Source of the DNA: Adenanthera pavonina
Lineage: Eukaryota > Streptophyta > Magnoliopsida > Fabales > Fabaceae
Assembly: GCA_026686845.1 (NCBI GenBank)
Contig: JAIVEN010000009.1
Location: 40,883,001 to 40,947,000, forward strand
Direction: 5' to 3'
Length of the DNA stretch: 64,000 nucleotides
The notes beneath the pieces were generated by a model. The model was not told the origin of the DNA and ran no database searches. It saw nothing but the letters and a program-made list of their open reading frames with translations. The position numbers and the translations under genes were made by a program. Below, in pieces: positions 1-11,388 of this stretch. The stretch's first letter is position 1. Each line of letters opens with the position of its first letter.

Positions 1-248
1 CTGATTATTCCTCTAACTCAATGAATACATGAACAAAAGGGAACAACTAATAAAGTACAGGAACAGCAAATCATATCTAGACGCAAAACAACCGAACCAA
101 GAAAAAAAAAATACTTTTTTGGATAATATTCTAACTTATGAAAGAACACACACACACACACACATATATAAATGCCCTAACTTCTGCTTCCGTTCTTCTT
201 TATCAAGCCATGATGATCACTTCAATATCACTGGCAGTTCGCCACAAT
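1..248 (-). other. Predicted 3' exon (mostly UTR) of paralog 1, running off the window edge
   Basis: This is homologous to the exon after the intron in the other two copies, including the shared 3' string CTAGACGCA near position 79 (also near 24688). In paralog 1 the frame that is open in the other copies stops after about ten residues. A CA/TA microsatellite lies at about 147-170. The transcript end is not visible and may lie outside the window. Confidence 0.4.
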
Positions 249-433
249 CTGCATGAAAATGAAAACCAAAATGAAATTGGGAATGGGAAAAATATTAAAA
301 TAAGAGAGTAAGACTATTACGATCCAAACTAATAAAAGATCTTCATGGTACTTTAATTTATCATATGGATATGGAGTAAGATTATATAATAAAAAAGATG
401 AGAATTTAAAGAGTGTGTGTAAAAATAACAAAC
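249..433 (-). other. Predicted intron of small-protein paralog 1
   Basis: A 185-nt intron runs from donor ATTATCAG|GTTTGT to acceptor TTTTCATGCAG|ATTGTG on the minus strand, with a T-rich tract before the acceptor. Both junctions and the flanking exon bases recur in the paralogs at 21.4-21.7 kb and 24.8-25.3 kb. It lies after the ORF stop codon. Confidence 0.5.
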
Positions 434-459
434 CTGATAATGGTATATATATAGATGAA

Positions 460-591
460 TCATGATCTTTTGGAAAAGATATTCTGGGAAGTTGGGATAC
501 GAGTGCCAGTTCTTGGAGGGTTAGAGCCCTGACCTTGAGAAGGCCTTGGCGGAGGGCAAAGAACCTTCTGGATGTCTATTTGGGAACTCAT
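460..591 (-). CDS. Uncharacterised small protein, paralog 1 of 3 (43 aa)
   Basis: Function is unknown and I do not recognise the family. The 43-residue product begins MSSQIDIQKVLC, has a PPPRPSQGQGSN core and ends SQNIFSKRS. It has no signal peptide, membrane segment or known domain; it is small, basic and probably disordered, so cytosolic or nuclear if stable. The case for coding comes from the copy at 21743-21889. The two share the start, the IQK-hydrophobic-LC motif, PPPR/SQG, TGT and the Q-x-[IV]-F-S-[KR] tail, in one frame with length differences in whole codons. A TATA box lies about 120 bp upstream. The stop is 26 nt before a splice donor shared by all three copies, so the last exon is probably 3' UTR. 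A conserved noncoding transcript is the alternative. Confidence 0.5.
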   Translation of the reverse strand: MSSQIDIQKVLCPPPRPSQGQGSNPPRTGTRIPTSQNIFSKRS

Positions 592-712
592 AGTGATGCT
601 TCGGAAAGGGATATATAATGTTCAAATATTGGTTATACAAAAAGATTGCTGATAATTTGATTATCAGACAGGCAAATAGGGTTTGCTTTAAAGGTTGAGG
701 GAATCGCACAGG

Positions 713-720
713 TATTTATA
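713..720 (-). promoter_or_regulatory. TATA box of small-protein paralog 1
   Basis: TATAAATA on the minus strand lies about 120 bp upstream of the ATG. Paralogs 2 and 3 have TATA boxes 70-100 bp upstream of theirs. Copies 1 and 3 also share a downstream leader string, AAGCAAACCCTA, in the predicted 5' UTR. Confidence 0.45.
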
Positions 721-1108
721 CAGAGATTGTCACATGATATTCAGCGTTGAAAGAAGGAAATGGGAAGTAAAACGGAAGGGATTGTTGAGGAAATTTACAT
801 GTTGAAGGTTGTTAAGGAAATTTGTTTATTAGTTAGTAACATATTGAGGGTTGTTAAGGAAATTTAATTTCGTTTCTGCGGACGGTGAACCCTACCGGTT
901 TACCGCTTGTGAATTAGTCCAATATTGTCACATGCATGCATGCCATGCATCACTAAATCTCCAGGAACCTCATATAGTTTTTCATATTATATATATATAT
1001 ATATATAAACACACACATATGCTTAATGTTTTACCGAAAAAGAAGCAAAGAAAAAGAAACTTAAAATGTGAATGAATAGTCTGATGTCTGAATGAACACT
1101 ATTACAAA

Positions 1109-1136
1109 GGTTTGAACGTTGAATAACGCCATTCAC
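1109..1136 (-). promoter_or_regulatory. Conserved upstream block of the small-protein family (copy 1)
   Basis: GGTTTGAACGTTGAATAACG lies about 520 bp upstream of the ATG. Related blocks (GGTTTG, then a GAATAC-like core, then CG) lie 467 bp upstream of paralog 3 and in the region upstream of paralog 2. It may be a regulatory block or simply part of the duplicated unit. Confidence 0.3.
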
Positions 1137-3823
1137 ATTAATTAATCTAATGAGTTAATTCGGTTGGGAAATGTGGGTCTTTAGTCTTCTTCACCGTGTA
1201 TATATGACACTCCAACTCACTTCAAACTTCACGGAAATGCAAATATTTTTTATTTTTTTTCAAACAAATCTCCTAGAATTTGAAAATTACATTGAACTAT
1301 GAAATATGACTAATTCAAATTAAGTCAGGTCAAACCACTAGGAGAGCAAAGTTCTTCCAATAAATATTTAACATAACTACATGATTAATGATTCAAAACA
1401 AGACCATGGTTAAGCAAATAATGAATTATAGGAAAAATGGAGTAAAATCTATCTAAACAATGTGTGATTGATTCGATGCTATGTATTTCCACTTGCATTG
1501 CATACATCTAAGGAATTAATAAGTTGCACCAATTTTTTTTTTTTACTTGAATATGTCCTACTATGCATGACCTATAAATTGTATGACTTGAAATAAATTC
1601 TAAATTTTATAAGTATACACGGAGAGATGTATATATATATATATATTATTTATTTATATTAATTAATATCGATATTTTGAGTATTGACGTACGATTCACT
1701 CAGGTGTAAATTCAATAACAATAAAAAAAATTATGTATAGGGAGCCATAATATTTACAGGTAATCAATAAATGATACAGCTCATTTTGGACCCATATAAA
1801 TATATGGGACCTACTCTAGTCATTTGAAAAAACGTCTAAACCTTGTAAAACGTTAGAAATTGAGTAATTAAGTCTTTTCGTCCATTATGGTTAACATTAC
1901 CGTGTTAAGTGCATGTGGCAGTGGCACCCACTTAATATTGTTTTGGCTGACTAATCAATTTTTTATTCACATTATAATCAAATTTACTTCTTTCTTCCGT
2001 TTTTTTTTTCCCACTTCCTCTTCTATTTTCTCCTATGAACACGGACTTGGTATACTTTCTTTATCCTTTATTATAAATAACTTTTAATTAATTCATACAG
2101 ATTAAGAAAATTAGTTAAAAGTTAGTTTTATCATAAAATTTATCAAAAGTTATCTCTATTTTCTTAAAACATATTTAATTAAATACAATAACTATTTTAA
2201 CCCATTTAGATGCAAAAAATAAAGGATATTTATAGATAAAAGTATTAAATGCTCCAATCACACTATAAAGTGATTTATATGTGTGCTTATATTAGATTTT
2301 ACATAATTGATTCTAAGTATAATTGATTTTGTAGAATTTATTTTAATATAATTAATTTTGTCAAAAGTGATTTATGTTTGTATGCTTTTATTTTAGAAGT
2401 AATTTTGAGAAAATAAAATATATTTGTAGATGATATAATCAAAAGCACTTTTGAATGAATAATCACTTGAAATATTTAAATTGATTCTTAAATGATACTA
2501 TTTTTTAAAAAAATAAAACATAACTAATTCAAATTTTAATAATTTTTAATTAAAATTAAAATTTATAAATAATATAAAAAATAGTTTTTTCCCAAAATGA
2601 ACAGTTGATTTTTCATATAAATTATATGAAAAATAGTTGGTTTGTATAGAAGGCCATTTTTTCTTTAAAAACAAAAAAGAAAATAAAAGAAACCCTTCTC
2701 TTATCTTCAAGACTTTGACAACCGACCCTTAAACACACAGCCACCACATATCTTGCTGTAAAGAAAGAGCTACAGCCATCGTTCCCATTCAATCTCTCCT
2801 CTCTCTCGATCTGTTCCTCCCTTCTTCGGCTACCTCCATTCCTCCGCACCATCGTCCATTTTCGGCCTCCCTTTGGTTCACTAAATCCTCTCTTTATCTC
2901 ACTCTCTTTCCACCGTGCTCCACATGACTCTCACACGCATAGATCGAAGTCCAGCTACATGAATCGATCTTCACGTAGTCGACGGACTTGGTAGATCCAC
3001 GCCGACGGGGAGTTCGATAGACGCTAGCAACAAGGAAGGGAGTAAAAAACAAAAGTTTAAGACCAGACATTGAATGCTCCAACCCTAATAAGTGGTAATA
3101 AGTGATTCAGTAAAAAATTGCTTCTCTGGTAATTGATTTTTTTTCATAATAATTGATCATCAAAAGTGGTGTGTTTGGCTATCCAAGTAAAAAAGCACTT
3201 TTGGGATCAATTAAATAATTATGGCTTGCAAATAAATAAATCCAAATAGGCTAAATAATTTTCTAGAATGCGACTTATAATACGAAATAAAGAGTACATA
3301 TCATTGAAGACGAAGTTCAACCTCAAATTTGGTTAATTATTTCGCACACTATGTTTCATTGAATTTATAGGTGAAATTTAGGCCTTTTTTCTTTAATCAA
3401 CTGAAACTTATTCCTCACAAGTGTATAGTGTATACTGATTTATAACTAAAACCAAATATTATAAATTTTTATGTTTGAAAGTTGAATAAATTTGAGTTAT
3501 ATATTAGATTTGTATAACTTATTATCAAGAAGTAATTAGGTAAAGTTATTAAGATGGCAGCTTGCTGATTTTCATAAACGTAATGAGCTAATTCAATTTT
3601 TACCCTTCCAGGAAATTCCTTTGAGTTGCAAGATATTGATGTGTAAATTTTATATAGAGACTATTCAAACCTTTGCCCAAACTACTAGCCGCAAATTAAT
3701 TGTATGTCTTTCGGGTCAAGAAAAAAAAAGTTGTATGGGCCATGCTGGACTATTTAAGATATCAAAATTTAATTTATTATGAAATTTCGTTTGCTAATTA
3801 TCTCAAATTATACCCCCTAAAAA

Positions 3824-4140
3824 TTACTTCCTCCGTCCCATAACTATTCTTGCTTTGGGATTTCTACCTTGCTCCAAAACTATTGTTCTTTTAAAATTCC
3901 AATGCATAATTAATTTTTATTTTCTAACTATACATTTATTTACTAATCTCATATTTTCTTCTGTGTCTTTTCTACTACTTGCTTTTTTTAAATTTATTCT
4001 TTCTAATCCTTAATATAAGATCTAGATTAAGAAAAATAGTTGAAATTAGTTAATTATCTTTTTTTATTAAAAATATTTTCCAAAACTACCATTATTTAAC
4101 CTCTTACTCGCTCTTTCAAATAAATTAAATAAATACTACC
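3824..4140. mobile_element. Truncated Stowaway-like MITE (one terminus only)
   Basis: TACTTCCTCCGTCCCATAAC at 3824 resembles the Stowaway terminal consensus TACTCCCTCCGTCCC. No matching inverted terminus is visible in the next several hundred bases, so this is probably a truncated copy. The 3' boundary is a guess. Confidence 0.3.
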
Positions 4141-4740
4141 TTATATTATAGAAAGAGTCATATATTTAGGACCAAAGTAAAAGACTGTATATTTTGAATT
4201 AGGATGTGAACACCATATTTTGTTTGAATATTTTAAAAAATAAACAAAAATAATTGGAAATTTATCAAAAAATTGGAAAACAAGAAAAAGCAAAAAAAAA
4301 TTCATTTTTAGTTCAAATTTCAAATAGATTTAGTGATTATCAGTTATTTTAAATATAAGGTTGAATTAAAATATGTTCCAGGGTCTTCTCTTTCCCAAAT
4401 TTGAGTATGATTTTATCCCAATTTTAATTCTAAAATTGAAATTAAAAAAAAGAAAATTAAGAAAAAAATTTCTTTTGAAATTTTCAATTTAGTGTATTTC
4501 CTTTAAAATAAAGTTAGGTGACTTGCTGAAAAATCTCCTTTACTAATTAAAAACTGAAAAAAAAAAAAAGTTACCACATAGGTCTCGAAATGTCGTATTA
4601 AATATTTAGTGAAATAAATTTTATTTAGATTAGTTTAGATTTTAATAAATTCTGTTATTAAAATAAGATAACATTAGAATAGCTGATGCCCATAAAAAAA
4701 AGTTAAATTAAAAAAGGGGAAGAAAATTAAAAGAAAAAAA

Positions 4741-5677
4741 AAACGGAAAATGTCTAACGCTACGGCTATCCACGTTTGACTCTCCCCAAATGCCCTAGCC
4801 CCTTTCCTATTCGGTGCTGAGAAGCAGAATGGCAGAAAGAGCGGAGCACGATGGATGTCGATTGAAGAGAAAATAGAGAAAGCTAGTGGCCGAGCCTATC
4901 TCCTTCCTTCTTTCTATTGTCAACATCAATCACATGGCTTGAGGCAGGGCAGAAGTGATGCAGAGGCGGGATTCCAGGCGGAGACAGAGTAGATAAGCGG
5001 TGAGCACGGGAACTCCTTATGCCCCTTTCACCTTCTGCTAACCAAAGGAGGAATGATGGGACAAGGGAGGTGATTTTAAGCTATAAGAGAGGAAGAGAAG
5101 GCAACGTTGAAAAAGGAGCAGAAGGGGAAGAAAATACAGAGAGCAAGTGAGAGGAAAAAGGAGCCAGCGAGAGAAGAAGAGAATCAGAGAGCTGGGTTGA
5201 GAGGAGAACGATTTTGGAGGAAGGGACCGAGAGAGAGACAGTTGGGGGCGTTCCGAGTTGGAAGAGAAACGAAGCAGAGGGAGTAAGAAGAATGGAGCTG
5301 TGAAACTGAAAATAGAGTGAGCAGAGGAATTGGAGAAGTTTGAACCACGAAACATTCCTCCCCTTTCATTGTTCTGGAAGGGTTCTATGTTATTGAACCC
5401 TGGGTGTTTTAGTTTGGTCATATTCTAGGCATGTCTGCCAGGTGTTCGAGAAAATGCTTGAATGGGGTTTGTTTGTTTAGGCTGTGGCAGTGGTCATGGA
5501 TATAGACATGAATATAGAATATTTGGGGGTTTCAGGTTTGTTTTGCATCTTTGTTAACCTCATAGGTTAATGCACAAATTGTTGTATTATTCGTGTGTCT
5601 CCTTTTGCATCGGTCTGCTAATACTATACGCTTCTGATCGTTGATGCTTCCTGCATATCATGGGTTTTCTTATAAAA

Positions 5678-5709
<32 letters not shown>

Positions 5710-5850
5710 CTGGTGAGCTTTAAGAAGATTGAGGATCGAGTGTGTTTTGAAATCAAATTCGGGTCTTACGAACTTGGCTGGGTTGACGACACTCGAAAAT
5801 CATTGTACTTTAGTTCTATTGAGGAGTTGATTTGTAATGTTCAAAATTGA
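4741..5850 (+). other. GC- and purine-rich transcript-like segment of unknown nature
   Basis: This stands out from its AT-rich surroundings. About 4741-5060 is GC-rich and about 5060-5340 is strongly purine-rich on the plus strand, as in a plant 5' UTR. It is followed by T-rich, intron-like sequence and a short ORF whose end (about 5722-5847) reads like protein, with FKKIEDRV and YELGWVDD. No known domain is recognisable and no complete gene model can be made. It could be an lncRNA, a 5' UTR plus first exon of a decayed gene, or a gene fragment. Confidence 0.2.
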
Positions 5851-6321
5851 TTCTTGATATCCCCCTGACTCTATAAACTTGGCGCTTTGTTTGAGTGCTA
5901 AAATGTTTTAAGGTTTCCATTAAGGAATTAGGATTAAAGAAGCTAAAATTTCTTTTTGCCCATGTCATGTGAAGATGATAATTTGAATCCAAGACGTGAG
6001 GGAAGATGGTTGGAGACCTTGAGTTTTGATTTTATCATATCTCTTGCCGTTGAGATAATTTTTTTATTTTTTTGTGAGTAATGTTAGTGGGATACGCCAT
6101 TGATTGTATTTTGGGTTGAATTGCTCTTCAAGTGAATTTCTAATATGTTGTTTTTTGTGGCTTGTATGACATGTGGGATCATTTGGTCAGATGCACAAGC
6201 TGATAAATGCAGGGGCGGATCGGAGCAAGCACATTCGGGTTCTATCTTCTTGCTTCTTGAATATTAGATTTTGGCAGTAATAGTGGTGCAACGAATGGGG
6301 AATAATAATTATACTCGTATA

Positions 6322-6450
6322 TTTATATTTAATTATTTTAATATGCAGTCTTAATTTTATTCTTAAGAGTTTACCATGAGTAACTAATTTATATTTAATT
6401 GTTTTAATATCTATTCTTAATTTTATTCTTAAAAGTTTACCACACTAACT
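6322..6450. repeat. Two-copy direct repeat, period about 66 bp
   Basis: The segment beginning ATATTTAATTATTTTAATAT at 6325 recurs at 6391 with a few substitutions. Both copies end with TTAATTTTATTCTTAA and an AGTTTACCA string. Confidence 0.55.
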
Positions 6451-6559
6451 AAGTTGGAAAAATTGTATAAGGTGTCAATGGGTTAATGAGTGAGGAGTCA
6501 CCATGACCACGAATATTGGCTGTGTATTGATTTGGAATATTTTGTGTTCAATTACTTTT

Positions 6560-7270
6560 TTTTATTTTTTATTTTAATTAAAGATAAAAATAAATGATAA
6601 AAATAATTAAGCCCTCAATTTTTCCTTTTTATTCTTTTTTTTTCAAGTGATAACAATGTGAGCATTTAGTTACTAAGTAAATTATAAATGATAAAATCAT
6701 CACATATTACGGTTGACTATTTTAATGGTGTATGTAAAAATCTTACTTTAAATTCCTGTTTTTGAATACTGTGACTATTTATTTCCATTTCCATAATTTA
6801 AAATAAGAAAATATAAATGATTTAAAAAAAATTTCCTCCAAACTTTTTATCTTTTTTGCCTTTCTACTTCAAGTGGTAATACAAGTATTAATTAGTAAGT
6901 ATTACTAGGTATTAATTAGTAAGTTGAATGATAAAGTCAACATCTATCTTAATTGGTTTTGTTTTAAAATTGATTTTAAGAAGAAAAAAAAATTGAATGT
7001 AGCAATTTTATGTTAAAATCCCTTTGAATGCTATTTAAAATTAAAAAAATTTCCAATTGCCTTATTAATTTCTTTAATTTAAAATAAGAAAATAAAAATA
7101 ATTTAAATAAAAATTATTTAATTTTCTTTAAGCTTTTTATCCTTCTAGCCTTTCTCCCTCGAGTGGCAACTATATGGGCATTTAAGTATTAATTAGTAAA
7201 TTGTGAATAATAAAATTACCACATGACTGACTTTAAAAAAATAAAAAAGAATCAAGATTGCTTTTCAGAC
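6560..7270. repeat. Degenerate tandem array, three units of about 220-290 bp
   Basis: Three related blocks each contain a T-rich stretch, then [CG]A[AG]GTGRYAA (near 6645, 6869 and 7158), TTAGTAARTT, a GATAAAR or AATAAAA string and AATTTAAAATAAGAAAATA. Units differ by indels and many substitutions. No ORF is conserved across them. The surrounding 5851-8082 is AT-rich and I see no gene in it. Confidence 0.4.
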
Positions 7271-8082
7271 TTTTTCCTTTTTAAGATGAGAGTAAAATAT
7301 CCCAAATAACATAAACTTTTAATCATATCTTTCAAATTAGAGAAAAATATATATTCTCTCTATTTTTTTAAATTGATTTAAGAAAATGATAAAAATAAGG
7401 AATGGAAATTAATTTATTTTTTATAAATTAAAACACACTTACCACTCCTGAAAATCATTATGTTTATAAAAGGATAATTTATTTTCTATAAACTTTCTCT
7501 TTTAAAAAAATATACATTTATAATAAAAAACATGAACCCAATAACAAACATTTTTATCTCTGAATTTTAATCTCTATTTCAGGATATATAAACCCTAAAT
7601 TCTCATCCTAATTTAAGTTTACCCTCTAAACAAGTATATTTTTCTCTTATTTTATTTTCTCAATTTATCTTATTTTTCATATTTCAATATCTTAATTTTT
7701 TTTTTTTATATTTGTTTTATATATGAATAATAAAAGGATAATCAAAAAAATTTTTAAAGTTATATATATTATACAATCAACTTAAGATAACCAATCTTAA
7801 GAATGGGTATTGTAAGATACCTAATACCTTCCCCATTTATAATCATACTTATGAACCTTAACTCTATTTTGTAGACTATTCCTTTTCTTTTATTTATTTT
7901 CTAAATGTTTTCATAAAATTTTGGCAACAACTTCTCTCGATTTTCGGTTTTTCTCTTTTTTATTTTTTTTTATTTTTGCACCATCAGCTTCACATTTTGA
8001 TTGTGACCCAGAGCAAGTATTTTATTTCCCAGACTTATAAAATGAAGGTCTTTTTAGTTATTTTATATATATATATATATAG

Positions 8083-8358
8083 TACTCCCTCCGTTCCAGT
8101 TTATAGTGCAGTTTTAACTACCATACACAGACCAAGACAATAATTAATAACTAACAAAATTTCTCATCTTTTCTCAAACTACCCTCATTAAATACTTTAT
8201 GAATGAAATATTTTAATAATAAACAAATATTTGGGTTTATTAATTAGGAACAATCTTGAAAAGAGAAAAAAATTATACTACGTAATCCATAAAGTGTACT
8301 AAATTATAAAACATTAATTTATTAAAAAAGTGTACTATATAGCAAAATGGAGGGAGTA
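8083..8358. mobile_element. Stowaway-like MITE
   Basis: The 276-bp element has termini TACTCCCTCCGTTCC and GGAGGGAGTA, with inverted inner sequence at both ends and TA at each boundary, the target preferred by Tc1/mariner elements. It sits next to a (TA)n tract. It has no coding capacity. Confidence 0.75.
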
Positions 8359-8608
8359 CTATTTTACATATTAATGATAACTTCCTTAACATGTGTTTCA
8401 ACTTTAAATTACAATAAATATGGGATTGAGGGAGGTATCATCATCAATCAATCAATCAATCTGGCCATGTCAAGAAGATTTATCTCTCAGCTCCATCAGA
8501 TGCAGAGTGGACATTTTCTTTAATACATTGAGAGAGATATTCCTAGGCTAGCTCCTAATACTGTTCTTAGGCATTTGATTATTAAAAATATTGGGATTGT
8601 AATCCTTT

Positions 8609-9190
8609 AGAGCGTGTTTGTTTTTCAGTTGGAAAAGTGGTTTGGGGGCAAAACTAAATTTGATAAAGTTATGGGAGTGTTTGTTTAATTTTTACTTTTC
8701 CGTTTCAAACTCATTCTGCGGAGAAAACGGGTTTTGGGAGGAAGCGATGTATCTGCTGCTTTTCCGTTCAACTTTTTATTTTTGTCTGTATTTATTTTAA
8801 AATCAGATAAAAATAAACCAATAAAAATGATAAAAAATAAAAAATTAAAAAAATAAAATTTTCATAAAATATTTTTTATTTATTAACTAAAATATCCTTT
8901 CAAAATTTTAATTTTTATAGATTATGACCTATAAGAAAATATTATATCAGATATATTATATTCTCAATTAAATAAATGTAGATTAAATTTTAGTCTAAGT
9001 AAATTAAATTAATCATAAAATAGAGTTTAAGCTCAATTTAGAGAAAAATTATGAGTTTTGTTAAAGCCAATTTTTAAATAAATCATCCAAACATAAACAC
9101 GTTAGTCCAAAACCAATTTTTATCATAATTACATTACAAAACCAATTCTACCAAAACTCATTCTCAACCAACTGAAAACCAAACGGGCCC
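8609..9190. mobile_element. hAT-like MITE
   Basis: Inverted termini AGAGCGTGTTTGTTTTTCAG and CTGAAAACCAAACGGGCCC bound about 580 bp. The flanks GTAATCCTTT and TTAATCCCTC look like a decayed 8-bp target duplication. Small ORFs inside are incidental. GTGTTTGTTTT termini are usual for plant hAT MITEs. Confidence 0.65.
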
Positions 9191-9639
9191 TTAATCCCTC
9201 GTGTCGTGATATGTGACGGAAAAATAATTTATTTTGACTACAACATGATCATTTAATTAATTTGTTCAAATTATTTCTTTTTAGTTATAATGAATAAATA
9301 AATTTAAACCATTAATAATGGATATAAAATTTATAGCGAAACATACTTTTCATATAGATTATAAGGAGCAGGACTTTTTAAGTTTTAAGATATCTTGCAA
9401 CACATGGATCCACCTAGTAACTAAAACAAATTAAATTAATGAAACTTCCTTTCCCTTTGCATATGCAATGTTAAAAAGAAAAAATATGCTATGATTTTTT
9501 TATTTTTATCGTAAACTAGAAGTATCCCTCTTAGCAGCAAAAACTAATCTACTTTAAGATTCTGAGGGTCAATGGTAAACCTTCCAATTAGATTTTCTTG
9601 TACACAAAAATTGGAAATCAAACCTTAATCAATTACCTA

Positions 9640-10140
9640 CGAAACAAGACTCCCTTCGAGTTGATAAAAGGATCGGGTAGGAAGTTATATGTGTTTGAAC
9701 TTCAACAAAAATATTAATAAAATGCTGATATGACATCAGCATTTGACACCGCAGCGCCCTTGCCTTGGATGCGGTGCCGTGCTCGTCTGGTTGCCTTAAA
9801 GCAGAATTGCTCCTAGCCGCGGCAACTTGGATTTTCACCATGGCGAGCCCTCTCATTTCAGTAGTCTCATATCTTGTGTCGCTCCACGGTGATGCCTTTG
9901 AGTTTTAAGAGCCTTATCTAGTCAAATCCCTAGGATATTACATGGCGCCCCTGTTCTTGGTTGCGGCGTCACCCCCATCTGATCACTCCTCATCTTAGGT
10001 CATATTTGTTCCCCGCTGTGGCACCCAAGACCCACTCCGCAGCAAGCTCTGCTTCCCCACTAATTTAGTTCCCTACATCGCTTCGCTGTGTTGTTCATGT
10101 TTGTTTTGGGCCTTGTCTAGTCGAAACTTTTAGGAGGTTA
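9640..10140. other. GC-richer island of unknown origin
   Basis: This is rich in CG dinucleotides (GCAGCGCCC, CCGCGGCAAC) within AT-rich DNA. It contains a GATATGACATCAGC-like near-palindrome reminiscent of a block in the Tekay LTRs, and two copies of a GAG/GGCCTT[AG]TCTAGTC-type phrase near 9909 and 10112. It may be a decayed retroelement fragment. The short minus-strand ORF here has no recognisable similarity. Confidence 0.25.
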
Positions 10141-10143
10141 CAC

Positions 10144-10205
10144 AATACACAAGTTAATAAATTAGGAGATAGATAATACACAAGTTAATAAATTAGGAGG
10201 TAGGA
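10144..10205. repeat. 31-bp tandem duplication
   Basis: The unit beginning AATACACAAGTTAATAAATT occurs at 10144 and 10175 with one or two differences. Confidence 0.75.
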
Positions 10206-11388
10206 GAGATCCGCTTCCTAATTTTGCACTTGCTTGTAATGTTACCTGTTCTGATGGCATTTAATGCTTCAATGGAATACGACAATAATTTATACTTTCT
10301 CTTTAGCTTAATTCTTCTTATTTTAAACATTTTATTTTGTTTCAAAATTTCATTGTTTTAGAATTTTAATATTTAGTTAAAATATTTTTCAACTATAACC
10401 TCACTTATTACGATAAAATCATCCGTGTGAGTCCAATTGAAAAGATATATTAAATAAAATAAACAGAAATAAATAAGGGTATTTTTCCTCTTTAGACTTT
10501 ATTTGAAAGGAAAAAAATTATAGAAAGAAAAAATAGGTATAAATATAGATTAACGTTCCATCTATATTCACTTCTATTTTCCTTTCTAATTTTCTCCTCC
10601 CTTAATTTTTTTCACTCATTATAAATAAAGAGTAAATTTATTTGCCAAAAACTTGAACAACAAAAGTTTAGAAAGAGATGCAGAGATAGTATTTTTAATT
10701 CGCTTTTCTCACTAACACATCCATCTAAATTTACATCACTTATACATATTATGACCGGGCTTCATGTCATGAAGGGCTAGGTTTGGTATGATGGAGGAGA
10801 GGCAAGGTAAGGGAAGAAGAGATTTTAATATAGAAGAGGAGAGGGAAGAGAAGGAATGGAAGGGAGGAGAGGGGATTGAGAGGAAGAATTTTAATAATTT
10901 TTGGTTTAGTTTATGAGAGAAGTTAATAATAAGTTAACTATTTTATCCTTGAGAAATTAATGTTGTTATTTTTTTTGTTTGATAATTATTTTCTTTTATT
11001 AACTTATTAATAATGTCAATTTAATCTTGATCTCACATAGTAAAAATTTTTATTAATGTATTTGTTGAAGAATTAATGAAGACAAAATTGATCTTTTATA
11101 AATTAAATTAAATGATATTTAGTTGGATAGATGTTAGCTCAGCCTTGTATGTGCTACGCTACTGGACGGAGGCGAGTGATAAAGACAAGATGAAGGAAAA
11201 CCGAGATGTGCAGTGCTTTTAAGCTCAATTGAAGACAAGAAAATGACTTGAAGGTATTTTTTGTCATAATAGGTAAAAGAAATTTCTTTCCCCTTCAATA
11301 TCCCTCATTTTTGGTGGGGAGAAGTTTGAGGGAAGGGAATGTAGCTTGCTTCCCTCCCATCCTTAAAAAATTGCAAATCCAAACAAGA
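10206..11388. other. Intergenic; purine-rich block of possible MITE origin
   Basis: No gene seen. About 10776-10910 is very purine-rich on the plus strand and begins GGTTTGGTATGATGGAGG. About 11320-11385 ends with ATTGCAAATCCAAACAAG, weakly complementary to that start. This could be a degenerate hAT-type element about 0.6 kb long, but the ends are too diverged to call. Confidence 0.25.

Larger units (their letters stand above)
610..3820. other. Intergenic, AT-rich; one GC-richer island at about 2640-3080
   Basis: Apart from the paralog 1 promoter and upstream block, I see no supportable gene. TA-rich microsatellites lie near 985-1006 and 1628-1648. About 2640-3080 is clearly GC-richer and pyrimidine-rich on the plus strand, with CTCTCTC tracts and CG dinucleotides. 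It sits between AT-rich stretches that share AAGTGATTTAT- and AAAAGCACTTTTG-like motifs. It could be a gene fragment carried by a non-autonomous transposon, but no protein similarity is recognisable. Confidence 0.4.

Noticed and set aside
521..709. Minus-strand ORF overlapping paralog 1 in another frame
   Set aside because: It opens with GTG, is not conserved in the paralogs and overlaps the better supported 43-residue frame.
5038..5421. 127-codon minus-strand ORF and an overlapping one
   Set aside because: Reverse of a purine-rich tract; composition alone yields Leu/Ser/Phe-rich readings with no recognisable domain.
8618..8800. Short plus-strand ORF
   Set aside because: Lies inside the hAT-like MITE at 8609-9190.
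9629..9856. 75-codon minus-strand ORF in a GC-rich island
   Set aside because: No recognisable similarity and no gene context; the island looks like retroelement debris.
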